Shown: positions 35,381 through 50,515, counted from the first letter of the stretch. The stretch: DNA of 64,000 nt from Nocardioides zeae (GCF_030818655.1 NZ_JAUTAN010000001.1:620001-684000), one strand, 5' to 3'. Numbers and translations are program-made. Notes: generated from the sequence alone by a model not told the origin.

Positions 35381-35575
35381 TGCGGCGCGGCGCTCGCCGG
35401 GATCATCCCGCGCGGTGCAACCTCCTCCACGTCCCCGACGCGGATCCACTCCTGCCCGACGCAGCTCGCCCGCGAGCCGTGACGGGTCGGCCCTGCGGCG
35501 TGGAGGCCATGACCCCAGCTGGCGGTGCGGACCGCGCGTTCTCCGCCCAGCGCACAAACGTGGGAAGGACCTCAC

Positions 35576-37606
<2,031 letters not shown>

Positions 37607-37636
37607 GCGCCGCCTCCGGGCGGCCACAGAAGCGTC

Positions 37637-37682
37637 GCCACCGGGGAACACACGGATTGGTGTCCGTGTTGACCCCGGTGGC
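37637..37682 (+). terminator. Hairpin between rho and rpmE
   Basis: GCCACCGGGG (37637-37646) pairs with CCCCGGTGGC (37673-37682), and the inner AACAC...CGGA / TCCGTGTT extends the stem. It lies 30 bases after the rho stop and should end rho transcription. Confidence 0.75.
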
Positions 37683-37760
37683 ACAATCCATCGCTGGCTC
37701 CGGTTCACGGCCTCCCACCGGGGGAGGACGACCCGGCGGCCGAGGAGAAGAGGACAGATC

Positions 37761-37985
37761 ATGCAGAAGGACATCCACCCCGACTACGTCGTCACCCAGG
37801 TCACCTGCACCTGTGGCGCGAAGTTCGAGACCCGCAGCACGTCGACGTCCGGCTCGATCCACGCCGACGTGTGCTCGCAGTGCCACCCGTTCTACACGGG
37901 CAAGCAGAAGATCCTCGACACCGGCGGCCGCGTGGCCCGCTTCGAGGCGCGCTACGCGAAGGCTGGCGCGGCCAAGAAGAACTGA
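37761..37985 (+). CDS. rpmE: 50S ribosomal protein L31 (zinc form)
   Basis: A 74-residue large-subunit ribosomal protein. It starts [10 protein letters not shown] and keeps the zinc cysteines in TCTCGAKF and [14 protein letters not shown], so it is the zinc-containing (C+) type, the form usually replaced by a C- paralogue under zinc limitation. A GAGGAGAAGAGG stretch supplies the ribosome site. It stands between rho and prfA in the conserved order, with its own terminator behind. Confidence 0.96.
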   Translation: MQKDIHPDYVVTQVTCTCGAKFETRSTSTSGSIHADVCSQCHPFYTGKQKILDTGGRVARFEARYAKAGAAKKN

Positions 37986-37994
37986 GGCCCGTCT

Positions 37995-38047
37995 CAGCGC
38001 CGGCTGGCTCCTCTCGGCCTCCATGTCGAGGGAGCCAGCCGGCGCTG
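37995..38047 (+). terminator. rpmE terminator
   Basis: A perfect 17-bp stem (37995-38011 with 38031-38047) around a 19-base loop begins 10 bases after the rpmE stop; TTT follows closely (38052). Confidence 0.85.
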
Positions 38048-38084
38048 TGCATTTCCCGCCCCTGAACCCGACCGAGGAGCCCCC

Positions 38085-39170
38085 GTGTTCGAGGCCGTCG
38101 AGGCCCTGGCCGCCGAGCAGGCCGAGCTCGAGCGCACCCTGGCCGACCCGTCGCTGCACGCCGACCAGGCGGCCGCGAAGCGCGTCAACCAGCGGTACGC
38201 CGAGGTCAGCGCCGTCGTCCGCACCTGGCGGGAGTGGCAGGAGCTGGGCGACGACCTCGGCGCCGCCCGGGAGCTGAGCGCCGACGACGCGGCCTTCGCC
38301 GCCGAGGCCGAGGAGCTCGCCGCACGCCGCGAGGAGGCCGCCGAGCGACTGCGGCGGCTGCTCGTGCCGCGCGACCCCGCGGACGGCAAGGACGCCCTGC
38401 TCGAGCTCAAGTCGGGGGAGGGTGGCGAGGAGTCGGCGCTGTTCGCGGGGGACCTGCTCCGCATGTACGCCCGGTACGCCGAGCGCCAGGGGTGGACCAC
38501 CGAGGTGCTCGACGCGACGCCGTCCGACCTCGGGGGCTACAAGTCCGTGACGGTCGCGGTGAAGGCGAAGGGAACGCCGGAGCCGGGGACGGCGCCGTAC
38601 GCGCTCCTCAAGTTCGAGGGCGGGGTGCACCGGGTGCAGCGGGTGCCGGTGACGGAGTCGCAGGGGCGCGTCCACACGAGCGCCGCCGGCGTGCTGGTGC
38701 TCCCCGAGGCCGAGCAGGTCGACGTCAGCATCGACGAGAACGACCTGCGCATCGACGTCTTCCGCAGCTCCGGACCCGGCGGGCAGAGCGTCAACACGAC
38801 CGACTCGGCCGTGCGGATCACGCACGTGCCGTCGGGCATCGTGGTCAGCTGCCAGAACGAGAAGAGCCAGCTGCAGAACAAGGAGCAGGCGCTGCGCATC
38901 CTCCGTGCGCGGCTCCTCGCGGCGGCGCAGGAAGCAGCGGCCGCGGAGGCCAGCGACGCCCGGCGTTCCCAGGTGCGCACCGTCGACCGCTCCGAGCGCA
39001 TCCGCACCTACAACTACCCGGAGAACCGGATCTCCGACCATCGCACCGGCTACAAGGCCTACAACCTCGACGCCGTCCTCGACGGCGACCTCGGCCCGGT
39101 CGTGGCGTCGGCCGTCGACGCCGACCTCGAGGCGCGGCTGGCGTCGGTCGAGGCGGGCCCGGCCCGATGA
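38085..39170 (+). CDS. prfA: Peptide chain release factor 1
   Basis: A 361-residue factor that recognises UAA and UAG and triggers peptide release. The codon-recognition tripeptide is PVT in [17 protein letters not shown] (about 186-202), and the catalytic GGQ is in [17 protein letters not shown] (about 226-242). The length is standard. GTG 38085 follows the rpmE terminator; translation of prmC, which methylates the GGQ glutamine, is coupled by an ATGA overlap, an apt functional pairing. Confidence 0.96.
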   Translation: MFEAVEALAAEQAELERTLADPSLHADQAAAKRVNQRYAEVSAVVRTWREWQELGDDLGAARELSADDAAFAAEAEELAARREEAAERLRRLLVPRDPADGKDALLELKSGEGGEESALFAGDLLRMYARYAERQGWTTEVLDATPSDLGGYKSVTVAVKAKGTPEPGTAPYALLKFEGGVHRVQRVPVTESQGRVHTSAAGVLVLPEAEQVDVSIDENDLRIDVFRSSGPGGQSVNTTDSAVRITHVPSGIVVSCQNEKSQLQNKEQALRILRARLLAAAQEAAAAEASDARRSQVRTVDRSERIRTYNYPENRISDHRTGYKAYNLDAVLDGDLGPVVASAVDADLEARLASVEAGPAR

Positions 39171-40036
39171 CCGGCCCGACGACCGGCGCGGCGGAGCCCC
39201 TCGCGGCCGTCCGACGGCGGGCGAGCGCCGTGCTCGCCGCCGCGGGGGTGGCCAGCCCGGAGCGCGACGTCGAGCTGCTGCTGGCGCACGTCCTCGACGT
39301 ACGCCTGGGCAACCTCGCCCTCGTCCGGTCCCTGGAGGCGCCGCAGGCCGCCGAGCTCGACGCGCTGGTGGCCCGGCGTGCCGCGCGCGAGCCGCTGCAG
39401 CACCTGACCGGCTCGGCCGCCTTCCGGCACGTCGAGCTGGCGGTCGGCCCCGGGGTCTTCGTGCCCCGGCCCGAGACGGAGCTGCTCGCCGGGTGGGCCG
39501 TCGACCGCGTGCGGGAGGCGGGGGAGCAGCCCGTCGTCGTCGACCTGTGCACGGGCTCGGGCGCGATCGCCCGCGCGCTCGCGGACGAGGTTCCCCACGC
39601 ACGCGTCCACGCGGTCGAGCTCGACCCCGACGCGTTCACCTGGGCTCAGCGGAACCTGGCCGGCACGGGCGTGGACCTCCGCCAGGGGGACCTGGCCGAC
39701 GCGTTCGTCGACCTCGACGGCACGGTCGACGTCGTGGTGAGCAACCCGCCCTACATCCCGCTCGAGGCCTGGGAGTCCGTCGCCCCCGAGGCCCGGGACC
39801 ACGACCCCCACCTCGCCCTCTTCTCCGGCGACGACGGTCTCGACGCGGTCCGCTCCCTGGTGGGCCGCGCGGCGGCCCTCCTGCGTCCCGGCGGGCACCT
39901 CGGCTTCGAGCACGCCGACGAGCAGGGCGAGAGCGCCCCCGCGGTCGTCGTCGCGGACGGCCGCTGGAGCGACGTGCGCGACCACCCCGACCTGGCAGGT
40001 CGCGCGCGCTACACGACGGCGAGGCTGGCACGATGA
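39167..40036 (+). CDS. prmC: Peptide chain release factor N5-glutamine methyltransferase
   Basis: A 289-residue SAM-dependent methyltransferase that modifies the GGQ glutamine of release factors. The N-terminal helical domain is followed by [20 protein letters not shown] and PRPETE (about 101-104), the SAM motif [15 protein letters not shown] (about 122-136) and the catalytic SNPPYIP (about 190-196). ATG 39167 overlaps the prfA stop, and its own stop overlaps the next gene, so prfA-prmC-sua5 form a coupled chain. Confidence 0.95.
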   Translation: MTGPTTGAAEPLAAVRRRASAVLAAAGVASPERDVELLLAHVLDVRLGNLALVRSLEAPQAAELDALVARRAAREPLQHLTGSAAFRHVELAVGPGVFVPRPETELLAGWAVDRVREAGEQPVVVDLCTGSGAIARALADEVPHARVHAVELDPDAFTWAQRNLAGTGVDLRQGDLADAFVDLDGTVDVVVSNPPYIPLEAWESVAPEARDHDPHLALFSGDDGLDAVRSLVGRAAALLRPGGHLGFEHADEQGESAPAVVVADGRWSDVRDHPDLAGRARYTTARLAR

Positions 40037-40767
40037 GCCCCGTGAGCGAGCCGCAGACCCCCGAGGACCGCACGCCCGAGACGCCCAGCCTGGAGAAGGC
40101 GACGACGCCGAGCCGCGTCCTGCCGACCACCACCCCCGAGGAGCGTGAGTCGGCCGTCGAGGCCGCCACCCTCGCCGTACGCCGCGGTGCGGTGGTCGTG
40201 CTCCCCACCGACACGGTGTACGGCGTGGGTGCCGACGCGTTCGACCCCACCGCGGTGTCGCAGCTGCTCGCGGCCAAGGGCCGCGGACGGGACATGCCGC
40301 CGCCGGTGCTCATCAGCTCGGCCGTGACGGCCGACGCCCTGGCGCGGGAGATCCCCGGCTGGGCGCGTGCCCTCATGGACGCCTTCTGGCCCGGCCCGCT
40401 CACGATCGTGCTCCACCAGCAGGCCTCGCTCCAGTGGGACCTCGGCGACACGCGGGGGACCGTCGCGCTGCGGATGCCCGACCACGAGCTGGCGCGCGAG
40501 ATCCTCGAGCGCACCGGACCGCTGGCCGTGAGCTCGGCGAACCTCACGGGCCGTCCGGCCGCGACCACCGCCCAGCAGGCCGACGGCATGCTCGGCGACG
40601 CGGTCGAGGTGATCGTCGACGGCGGCACCTCGCCGGGCGGCAGCGCCAGCACCATCGTCGACGCGACCGGCCCGCAGGGCCGGGTGCTGCGGACCGGCGC
40701 GCTCAGCCTCGAGGAGCTCAACGCCGTGCTCGAGCCCCAGGGCGCCACGCTCGTCGACAACGGCTGA
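40033..40767 (+). CDS. L-threonylcarbamoyladenylate synthase (Sua5/YrdC family)
   Basis: A 244-residue enzyme that makes threonylcarbamoyl-AMP from threonine, bicarbonate and ATP for the t6A37 tRNA modification. After a 40-residue disordered Pro/Thr/Glu lead come the YrdC motifs VVLPTDTVYGVGADAFDP (about 55-72), KGRGRDMPPPVLI and WPGPLTIVL, and SSANLTGRPA. It lacks the extra C-terminal Sua5 domain. Standing after prmC matches the mycobacterial order (Rv1301). The position links translation-fidelity genes. Confidence 0.92.
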   Translation: MSPVSEPQTPEDRTPETPSLEKATTPSRVLPTTTPEERESAVEAATLAVRRGAVVVLPTDTVYGVGADAFDPTAVSQLLAAKGRGRDMPPPVLISSAVTADALAREIPGWARALMDAFWPGPLTIVLHQQASLQWDLGDTRGTVALRMPDHELAREILERTGPLAVSSANLTGRPAATTAQQADGMLGDAVEVIVDGGTSPGGSASTIVDATGPQGRVLRTGALSLEELNAVLEPQGATLVDNG

Positions 40768-40778
40768 GAGGGCGCGCG

Positions 40779-41969
40779 TTGCGGGAGTACCTCCTCGTCG
40801 TCCTGGTCGCCGCCGCCGTCACCTACCTGGCGACGGTGGTGGCGCGCGAGCTCGCGCTGCGCTGGGGCGCCGTCGCGAAGGTGCGGGGCCGCGACGTGCA
40901 CGTCACGCCGATCCCGTACTTCGGCGGGATGGCGATGCTCGTCGGCATCGTCGCGGCCTACGCCGTTGCCCGCCAGCTGCCCTTCCTGTCCTACCGCGGC
41001 TCGGAGTCGCTGTTCCGCGACGCCGGGGTGGTGGTGCTGGCCGGCGCGGTCATCTGCCTCGTGGGGATCGCCGACGACCTGTGGGAGATCTCCCCGCTCA
41101 TGAAGGCTGGCGCCCAGGTGCTGGTGGCGTCGGGCCTGGTGCTGAGCAACGTGCAGTTCTACTCGGTGCCGCTGCCCGGCGGGGGCATCTTCGTCATGGA
41201 CGAACTCCAGGGCGCGCTGCTGACGGTGATCATCGTCGTGGTCACCGTCAACGCGGTGAACTTCGTCGACGGCCTCGACGGCCTGGCCGCGGGCGTGGTC
41301 GGCATCGGGGCGCTGGCCTTCTTCTGGTTCTGCTACCAGCTCGCCAACGTCAACGGGGCCACCCTGGCGAACACCGGCGCCCTGCTGAGCGCGCTGCTGG
41401 CGGGGGCCTGCCTCGGCTTCCTCGGCCACAACTTCCACCCGGCGCGGCTGTTCATGGGGGACAGCGGCTCGATGCTCATCGGGCTCATGCTGTCCGCCAG
41501 TGCCATCACCCTGACGGGCCAGTTCCCCGCCACGGAGCTCACGGCGGACGCCGACGGCGGTACGGCGAGCCTGCTGCCCGTCCTGCTGCCCGTCCTGCTG
41601 CCCGTGGCCATCCTCATCATCCCGCTGACCGACCTGGTGCTCGCCGTGCTGCGGCGGGCCAAGAAGCGCGTCTCGCCCTTCGAGGCCGACAAGCAGCACC
41701 TGCACCACCGGCTCCTCGAGATCGGGCACTCCCACCGGCGTGCCGTGCTCGTCATGTGGATGTGGGCCGCGCTGGTCGGGTTCGGCACGGTGACGATGAG
41801 CCTCTACTCGGGGGCGCTCGTGGCGGCGGTGCTGGCCGTCGGCTTCGTGGCCACCCTGGCCGTGACGCTGCTCGTGCGCTCGGCCGAGCCGGTCGACGAG
41901 GTCGCCCTTGCGGCGCCCCCGGAGGAGCTGGCGACGCCCCCCGAGGACGGCGCGACCGAGGGCTTGTGA
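40779..41969 (+). CDS. Undecaprenyl-phosphate sugar-1-phosphate transferase (WecA/Rfe-like)
   Basis: A 396-residue polytopic membrane enzyme of the MraY/WecA superfamily, which moves a GlcNAc-1-phosphate-type unit onto a polyprenyl phosphate. Motifs: GIADDLWEISPLMK (about 91-104), VNAVNFVDGLDGLAAG (about 161-176), FMGDSGSMLIG (about 224-234) and the histidine loop DKQHLHHRLLEIGHSHRR. About ten membrane helices are visible. TTG 40779 is chosen because GAGAGG precedes it. It corresponds to Rv1302. In non-mycolic actinobacteria the product may feed a wall polysaccharide or teichoic acid. Confidence 0.93.
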   Translation: MREYLLVVLVAAAVTYLATVVARELALRWGAVAKVRGRDVHVTPIPYFGGMAMLVGIVAAYAVARQLPFLSYRGSESLFRDAGVVVLAGAVICLVGIADDLWEISPLMKAGAQVLVASGLVLSNVQFYSVPLPGGGIFVMDELQGALLTVIIVVVTVNAVNFVDGLDGLAAGVVGIGALAFFWFCYQLANVNGATLANTGALLSALLAGACLGFLGHNFHPARLFMGDSGSMLIGLMLSASAITLTGQFPATELTADADGGTASLLPVLLPVLLPVAILIIPLTDLVLAVLRRAKKRVSPFEADKQHLHHRLLEIGHSHRRAVLVMWMWAALVGFGTVTMSLYSGALVAAVLAVGFVATLAVTLLVRSAEPVDEVALAAPPEELATPPEDGATEGL

Positions 41970-42050
41970 TAACTTTCACGAGCGCTCGGGCCGCTGTCTG
42001 ACCGCGTCTCCCGCACCACCTCCTCACCCCCGACGAGAACGGCCGCCCTC

Positions 42051-42524
42051 ATGACGACCGCCCCCGCCGCCGGCACGCAGCGCCCTCGCGGCGCCGCTCG
42101 CCTCGTGCTGCGGACGACCGTCCCGGTGGGTCTCTCGGTCGTCGTGCTCACCCTCGTGGGAGCGCTCGTGGGCGGGTCCTCGGCTGCGCTCGGCGCACTG
42201 GTCGGGGGAGTGCTGCTGCTGGTCGTGCTCGGTTCCAGCACCCTGGTGGTGGACCTGGTCGCCACCCTCGCGGGTGCCCCCGTCCTCCTCGTGAGCGTGC
42301 TCACCTACACCCTCAACGTGGTCCTCGTGCTGCTCGCGCTCATCGTGGTGCAGCGGTCGGGGCTGACGGACGACGCGCTGAGCGCGCCGTGGCTGGGCGG
42401 AGCGATCGTGGTCGGTGCCCTGGTGTGGACCGTGGCGCACGTGGTGGTCACCCTCCGGGCGCGGATTCCGCTCTACGACCTGCCCGACCGAGCGGCCGTC
42501 CCGTCGGAGAGGCCAGGTGCGTGA
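42051..42524 (+). CDS. ATP synthase-associated membrane protein (AtpI-like)
   Basis: A 157-residue protein with four membrane helices (about 22-42, 45-65, 70-95, 110-135) directly before the ATP synthase genes. Position and hydrophobic pattern match the AtpI-like protein of actinobacterial atp operons (Rv1303-type), a factor thought to help c-ring assembly or ion supply. The helix pattern is the only evidence besides location, so the family call is moderate. It starts after an 81-base gap that may hold the operon promoter (TAACTT at 41970-41975 as a weak -10). Confidence 0.65.
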   Translation: MTTAPAAGTQRPRGAARLVLRTTVPVGLSVVVLTLVGALVGGSSAALGALVGGVLLLVVLGSSTLVVDLVATLAGAPVLLVSVLTYTLNVVLVLLALIVVQRSGLTDDALSAPWLGGAIVVGALVWTVAHVVVTLRARIPLYDLPDRAAVPSERPGA

Positions 42525-42557
42525 TGGCGGTCTCTGCCTGCTATCGTCCGGGGCGCG

Positions 42558-42818
42558 ATGACACCGCAGGAGCCCTCCTCCGAACGTTCGAGGACAACAC
42601 CCGACGGGCCGATGGCCGACCCCTGGCGATCGTTCAGCTACATGACCTCGGGCGTGCTGCTCTACGGGCTCCTCGGCTGGCTCGCAGATCGATGGTTGGG
42701 CACGAGCTTCCTGGTTGCGATCGGCATCCTGGTCGGCGCGGGTCTGGGCATCTACATGACGTTCGCCCGCTACAACCGGGCTTCCCCCGAAGCCCCCACC
42801 GACAAACCGACGACCTGA
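42558..42818 (+). CDS. AtpZ/AtpI-family protein
   Basis: An 86-residue protein with two membrane helices (about 28-48 and 52-72); SGVLLYGLLGWLADRWLG and LVAIGILVGAGLGIYMTF are typical of the AtpZ/ATPase gene 1 family, which is found at the head of atp operons and is linked to c-ring assembly or magnesium handling. A TATCGT box at 42542-42547 lies 10 bases before ATG, so it may have its own start point. It precedes atpB by 76 bases. Confidence 0.8.
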   Translation: MTPQEPSSERSRTTPDGPMADPWRSFSYMTSGVLLYGLLGWLADRWLGTSFLVAIGILVGAGLGIYMTFARYNRASPEAPTDKPTT

Positions 42819-42894
42819 ACGCGGGCGGTCCGGCCTGGACCGCTGCGATCGACCACCCGGACCTGATGGCCGACCTCACGAAGGAGCACACGCG

Positions 42895-43686
42895 TTGAGC
42901 GTCAACGTTCTGGCCGCGACGGAGGAGCCCTACATTCCGGGCCCCTCCAGCTTCGACCTGCCGCCGATCTTCGGTGAGGGCACGATCGTCACCAAGCCGA
43001 TGGTGCAGATCGTCCTCTTCGCCGCCCTGGCCTTCGCGTTCCTCTACTTCGCGTCGCGCAAGCGCGCGCTCGTCCCCGGCAAGCTGCAGTTCGTCGGCGA
43101 GGCCGGCTACGGCTTCGTCCGCAACTCGCTCGGCCGCGACATCATCGGCAGCCACGACTTCCAAAAGTTCGTGCCCTACCTGGTGTCGATGTTCTTCCTG
43201 CTCCTGTTCAACAACTGGGCCGCGGCGATCCCCGTGATCCAGTTCCCGACGTTCTCGCGTGCGGGACTAGTCTACGGCCTCGCACTCATCAGCTGGCTGG
43301 TCTACAACGGCGTCGGCATCAAGAAGCACGGCCTCCTGGGCTACTTCAAGCTGCAGTGCATGCCGAGCGGCGTGAAGGGCCCGATCCTGGTGCTCATCGT
43401 CCCGCTGGAGTTCTTCTCCAACATCCTGGTCCGCCCGGTCACGCTGGCCCTGCGTCTGTTCTGCAACATGTTCGCGGGCCACCTGCTGCTCATCCTGTTC
43501 GCGATGGGCGGTTACTGGCTGATCTTCCAGAGCGGCGTGCTCGGCTACGTGCCGGTGGGCATCCTCGCCTGGGTGCTGTTCACGGCCATCTTCTTCCTGG
43601 AGCTGCTGATCCAGTTCCTCCAGGCGTACGTGTTCACGCTGCTGAACGCGATGTACATCGCCGGCGCCCTCGCCGACGAGCACTGA
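42895..43686 (+). CDS. atpB: ATP synthase F0 subunit a
   Basis: A 263-residue membrane subunit that forms the proton half-channels. The essential arginine is in VRPVTLALRLFCNMFAGHLL (about 182-201), and AYVFTLLNAMYIAGAL closes the protein. Five to six membrane helices are visible. The TTG at 42895 is used since AAGGAG lies 8 bases upstream; the first 40 residues are periplasmic. It opens the structural atp genes in the standard order. Confidence 0.96.
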   Translation: MSVNVLAATEEPYIPGPSSFDLPPIFGEGTIVTKPMVQIVLFAALAFAFLYFASRKRALVPGKLQFVGEAGYGFVRNSLGRDIIGSHDFQKFVPYLVSMFFLLLFNNWAAAIPVIQFPTFSRAGLVYGLALISWLVYNGVGIKKHGLLGYFKLQCMPSGVKGPILVLIVPLEFFSNILVRPVTLALRLFCNMFAGHLLLILFAMGGYWLIFQSGVLGYVPVGILAWVLFTAIFFLELLIQFLQAYVFTLLNAMYIAGALADEH

Positions 43687-43739
43687 CCTTCCCCTTCCAG
43701 CAACACCGCTGAGAAACCCAACCGAAAGGAAGCACCGCC

Positions 43740-43955
43740 GTGGAAATGACCGGCTCGCTCAACATGATCGGGTACGGCCTGGCCGCCATCGGCCCGGGTA
43801 TCGGCATCGGCCTGATCTTCGCCGCCTACATCAACGGTGTGGCGCGCCAGCCCGAGGCGCAGAGCCGCCTCCAGACGATCGCCATCCTCGGCTTCGCGCT
43901 CGCCGAGGCGCTCGCGATCATCGGTATCGCGCTCGCGTTCGTCCTCAACCCCTGA
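43740..43955 (+). CDS. atpE: ATP synthase F0 subunit c
   Basis: A 71-residue hairpin protein forming the rotor ring. Helix 1 has the glycine motif GPGIGIG (18-24), the polar loop is ARQPE (35-39), and the proton-carrying glutamate is Glu56 in [10 protein letters not shown]. No sodium-binding signature is apparent, so it is proton-coupled. The GTG at 43740 is preceded by GAAAGGAAG. This is the target position of diarylquinolines in mycobacteria. Confidence 0.97.
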   Translation: MEMTGSLNMIGYGLAAIGPGIGIGLIFAAYINGVARQPEAQSRLQTIAILGFALAEALAIIGIALAFVLNP

Positions 43956-43978
43956 GCCTCACCGCTCGCGCGCACTGA

Positions 43979-44538
<560 letters not shown>

Positions 44539-44539
<1 letters not shown>

Positions 44540-45345
44540 TGGCCGACTTCCGTGGCACGTCGGCCGACGCGCTCGCGGCGCTGACCGTCGAGCTGCGGGC
44601 CGTCGCCGAGGGCGACCTCGCCCGTGTCGGTGGCGACCTCTTCGCGGTCGCCGGCATCCTCCGCGGCGAGCCGGCCCTGCGCCGGGTCGTCACGGACGTG
44701 TCGGTGCCCGCCGAGGCCAAGCAGGGCCTGCTCCGGCAGATCCTGCAGGGCAAGGTCGCCGAGGGCACCCTGCCGCTGGTCGCCTCCGCCGTCGCGCACC
44801 GCTGGACGGTCGCCCGCGACCTCGCCGACGCCATCGAGCGTCTCGGGGAGATCGCGGTCGTCCGCTCCGCCGGGGCCGACAGCACCCGGCTCGAGAACGA
44901 GATCTTCGAGCTCGGGCAGGTCGTCAAGGGCGAGCCGTCGCTGCGCGACGCGCTCTCCGACCCGGCCCGCTCGGTCGACGACAAGGCCCGCCTGGTCGAC
45001 GACCTGCTCGGCGGCAAGGCGCTCCCCGCGACCGTCGTGCTGGCCAAGCAGTCCCTGGTCGGCAGCTACCGCACGGTGAGCGCCGCGCTCGCGACGTACG
45101 AGCGGGTCGCCGCCGACGTGAACGGTGAGCGGGTCGCCTCGGTGACCGTCGCGAAGCCGCTCGCCGAGGGCGACCGGGCTCGACTGGTCGACGTACTGTC
45201 GCGACAGTACGGCCGCCCGGTGCACCTGAACGTCGTCGTGGACCCGTCCGTGGTCGGAGGTGTCCTCGTCGAGATCGGCGACGACATCATCGACGGCACG
45301 GTCGCCGGGCGCCTCGACACCGCACGCCGCCGCCTCGCCGGCTGA
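44539..45345 (+). CDS. atpH: ATP synthase F1 subunit delta
   Basis: A 268-residue stalk subunit, longer than E. coli delta (177) because of an N-terminal extension common in actinobacteria. The conserved C-terminal motif [21 protein letters not shown] (shortened: [18 protein letters not shown], about 238-255) identifies it. ATG 44539 shares its A with the atpF stop. The subunit connects the b stalk to the top of the alpha/beta ring. Confidence 0.95.
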
Positions 45346-45412
45346 CCCCGGCCCCGATCCCAGCCGCACCCGCGCCCTCCACCACCCGGGCCGAGAACCA
45401 GAAGGAAGAGTG

Positions 45413-47053
45413 ATGACGGAGCTTTCGATCCGTCCGGACGAGATCCGCGACGCGCTCCAGCGTTTCGTGTCGGACTACACGCCCGAGACCGCCAGCCGTG
45501 ACGAGGTCGGCCTCGTCGCCGAGGCCGCCGACGGCATCGCCCGCGTGTCGGGTCTGCCGTCCGCCATGGCCAACGAGCTCCTCGAGTTCGAGGACGGCAC
45601 GCTGGGTCTGGCGCTCAACCTCGACGCCCGCGAGATCGGTGTCGTCGTCCTCGGCGACTTCGACAAGATCGAGGAGGGCCAGGCCGTCAAGCGCACGGGC
45701 GAGGTCCTCTCGGTCCCCGTCGGCGACGGCTACCTCGGCCGCGTGGTGGACCCGCTCGGCAAGCCCATCGACGGCCTCGGCGAGCTCGAGACCAGCGGCC
45801 GCCGCGCCCTCGAGCTGCAGGCGCCCACCGTGGTGCAGCGCAAGTCGGTGCACGAGCCGCTGTCGACCGGCATCAAGGCCATCGACGCCATGACGCCGAT
45901 CGGCCGTGGCCAGCGCCAGCTGATCATCGGTGACCGCGCGACCGGCAAGACCACGATCGCGATCGACACGATCATCAACCAGAAGCAGAACTGGGCCTCG
46001 GGCGACCCGTCCAAGCAGGTCCGCTGCATCTACGTGGCGATCGGCCAGAAGGGCTCGACCATCGCCTCCGTGCGTGGCGCCCTCGAGGAGGCCGGCGCGC
46101 TGGAGTACACGACCATCGTCGCCGCCCCGGCGTCCGACTCGGCCGGCTTCAAGTACCTGGCGCCGTACACGGGCTCGGCCATCGGCCAGCACTGGATGTA
46201 CGAGGGCAAGCACGTCCTCATCGTGTTCGACGACCTGACCAAGCAGGCCGAGGCCTACCGTGCCGTGTCGCTGCTGCTGCGCCGTCCGCCGGGCCGCGAG
46301 GCCTACCCGGGTGACGTGTTCTACCTGCACAGCCGGCTCCTCGAGCGCTGCGCGAAGCTGAGCGACGACCTGGGCGCGGGCTCGATGACGGGTCTCCCGA
46401 TCATCGAGACGAAGGCCAACGACGTCTCGGCGTTCATCCCGACCAACGTCATCTCGATCACCGACGGCCAGATCTTCCTGCAGTCCGACCTCTTCGCGGC
46501 CAACCAGCGGCCCGCGATCGACGTCGGCGTGTCGGTCTCCCGCGTGGGTGGTGCCGCGATGACCAAGGCGATGAAGGCCGTCACCGGCTCGCTCAAGGTC
46601 GACCTGGCGCAGTTCCGCGCCATGGAGGCCTTCGCGATGTTCGCGTCCGACCTCGACGCCGCCTCGCGCCAGCAGCTCGACCGCGGCCAGCGCCTCATGG
46701 CCCTGCTCAAGCAGCCGCAGTACTCGCCGTACCCCGTCGACGAGATGACCGTCTCGCTCTGGCTGGGCACGTCGGGTCGCCTGGACAAGGTCCCCACGGA
46801 CGACGTCCTCCGCTTCGAGCAGGAGTTCCTGGACTACCTGCGCCGCTCGCACGACGGCGTCCTCGCCGGCATCCGCGAGAGCCTCAAGTTCGAGGACTCG
46901 ACCGAGTCGTCGCTGAACGACGCCTACGAGTCGTTCCTCGACCAGTTCGAGACCTCCGACGGCCAGTCGATCAAGGCCGGCAAGGAGTCGCACGAGGCCC
47001 TCGAGGACGACGAGCTCGGCCAGGAGCAGATCGTCAAGCAGAAGCGGGGCTGA
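45413..47053 (+). CDS. atpA: ATP synthase F1 subunit alpha
   Basis: A 546-residue non-catalytic nucleotide-binding subunit. Walker A is GDRATGKT (about 173-180), the beta-barrel start [20 protein letters not shown] lies at about 43-62, and the subunit signature [14 protein letters not shown] is present; the C-terminus is extended and acidic. ATG 45413 has a GAAGGAAGAG site. The 67-base gap after atpH contains no other feature. Confidence 0.97.
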   Translation: MTELSIRPDEIRDALQRFVSDYTPETASRDEVGLVAEAADGIARVSGLPSAMANELLEFEDGTLGLALNLDAREIGVVVLGDFDKIEEGQAVKRTGEVLSVPVGDGYLGRVVDPLGKPIDGLGELETSGRRALELQAPTVVQRKSVHEPLSTGIKAIDAMTPIGRGQRQLIIGDRATGKTTIAIDTIINQKQNWASGDPSKQVRCIYVAIGQKGSTIASVRGALEEAGALEYTTIVAAPASDSAGFKYLAPYTGSAIGQHWMYEGKHVLIVFDDLTKQAEAYRAVSLLLRRPPGREAYPGDVFYLHSRLLERCAKLSDDLGAGSMTGLPIIETKANDVSAFIPTNVISITDGQIFLQSDLFAANQRPAIDVGVSVSRVGGAAMTKAMKAVTGSLKVDLAQFRAMEAFAMFASDLDAASRQQLDRGQRLMALLKQPQYSPYPVDEMTVSLWLGTSGRLDKVPTDDVLRFEQEFLDYLRRSHDGVLAGIRESLKFEDSTESSLNDAYESFLDQFETSDGQSIKAGKESHEALEDDELGQEQIVKQKRG

Positions 47054-47056
47054 CCC

Positions 47057-49446
<2,390 letters not shown>

Positions 49447-49448
49447 CG

Positions 49449-49841
49449 ATGGCCGGCTCCCTGCACGTCGAGCTGGTCAGCGCCGAGCGCGTGGTGTGGT
49501 CGGGCGAGGCCGTCCGCGTCATCGCCCGCACGGTCGCGGGTGACGTGGGCATCCTGCCGGGTCACGCGCCGCTGCTCTCCGCGCTGTCGCACGGTGTGGT
49601 CGACATCCAGTCGGCCGAGGGCGAGACCTGGATCGCGGCCGTCTCCGACGGGTTCCTGTCGGTGGCGGACGACCGCGTGTCCGTGCTCTCCGAGTACGCC
49701 GAGCTGTCCCACGAGATCGATGTCGAGAAGGCGCGCGCCGACGTGGAGCGCGCCAAGGCTGCGGGCGAGGACGACACGGAGGCGCTCGACGTCCTCCGCA
49801 CGGCCGAGGCCCGCATCCGAGCGGTCGAGACGGCCTCCTGA
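49449..49841 (+). CDS. atpC: ATP synthase F1 subunit epsilon
   Basis: A 130-residue rotor subunit that limits ATP hydrolysis. The N-terminal beta-barrel shows VELVSAERVVWSGEAVRVIA and GDVGILPGHAPLLSAL (about 29-44); the C-terminal helical hairpin EIDVEKARADVERAKAAG is present and of full length. It begins 2 bases after atpD and ends the operon, with a terminator behind. Confidence 0.96.
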   Translation: MAGSLHVELVSAERVVWSGEAVRVIARTVAGDVGILPGHAPLLSALSHGVVDIQSAEGETWIAAVSDGFLSVADDRVSVLSEYAELSHEIDVEKARADVERAKAAGEDDTEALDVLRTAEARIRAVETAS

Positions 49842-49880
49842 CAGGCTCGTCCCGCCCGCGTCGTACGACGCTGTGAGCTG

Positions 49881-49917
49881 CTGCCCGGCCCCCGCCTCCC
49901 TCGGCGGGGCCGGGCAG
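49881..49917 (+). terminator. atp operon terminator
   Basis: CTGCCCGGCCC... pairs with GGGCCGGGCAG (about 14-bp stem with one bulged C), followed by TAGTCTTT. It lies 40 bases after the atpC stop and ends the operon. Confidence 0.85.
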
Positions 49918-49975
49918 TAGTCTTTCCCCGTCCCGCTCCGACGAGGCCGGGCCGACCCGTCGAGGAGGAGATCGC

Positions 49976-50416
49976 ATGCCGCTGTGGCAGTGGCTGCTCG
50001 ACGGCGTCGCTGCCCTCGTCGTCCTGGTCGTCCTCTACGGCGTCGCACTCGTGGTGCGGCGCCGTGCTGTGTCCCGGCACGGGGCCACCTTCGAGCTGAG
50101 CGTGCGGCTCCGCGAGGACCGTCCTGGACGCGGCTGGGTGCTCGGCCTGGGGCGCTACCAGGGCGACACGCTCGAGTGGTTCCGGATCTTCTCCGTCTCC
50201 CCGCGGCCGAAGCGCCTGTGGCGCCGTTCGGAGCTGGAGTACGTCGGGCGTCGGGTCCCGAGCGGCCCCGAGTGCGCGACGCTCTACGCCGACCACCTGG
50301 TGGTGGAGTGCCGCACGCCCGACGGCACCGTCGAGCTGGCCCTCGCGCCGTCGTCGCTCATGGGGCTGCAGGCCTGGATCGAGGCCGCCCCGCCGGGGAC
50401 GGCCGAGCACATCTAG
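49976..50416 (+). CDS. DUF2550-family membrane protein
   Basis: A 146-residue protein with one N-terminal membrane helix (WLLDGVAALVVLVVLYGVAL, about 6-25) and a cytosolic beta domain; RPKRLWRRSELEYVGRRVPS (about 77-96) is typical of DUF2550, found directly after the atp operon in actinobacteria (Rv1312 in M. tuberculosis). Function unknown. GAGGAG precedes ATG. It follows the atp terminator, so it has its own promoter or relies on read-through. Confidence 0.87.
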   Translation: MPLWQWLLDGVAALVVLVVLYGVALVVRRRAVSRHGATFELSVRLREDRPGRGWVLGLGRYQGDTLEWFRIFSVSPRPKRLWRRSELEYVGRRVPSGPECATLYADHLVVECRTPDGTVELALAPSSLMGLQAWIEAAPPGTAEHI

Positions 50417-50515
50417 CGCCCTCCGCCTCCGCCCCATCACCCCTGCCGGCCGGTCGCCGCCCACCGCCGTACCCCTCCGGCCCTCCGCCGCCCCTCCGCC
50501 GCCCGCCCCTCGTCA

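Noticed and set aside
35381..35575. A structured leader or attenuator before rho.
   Set aside because: Only short, weak pairings were seen, not enough to support a feature beyond the hairpin at 35361.
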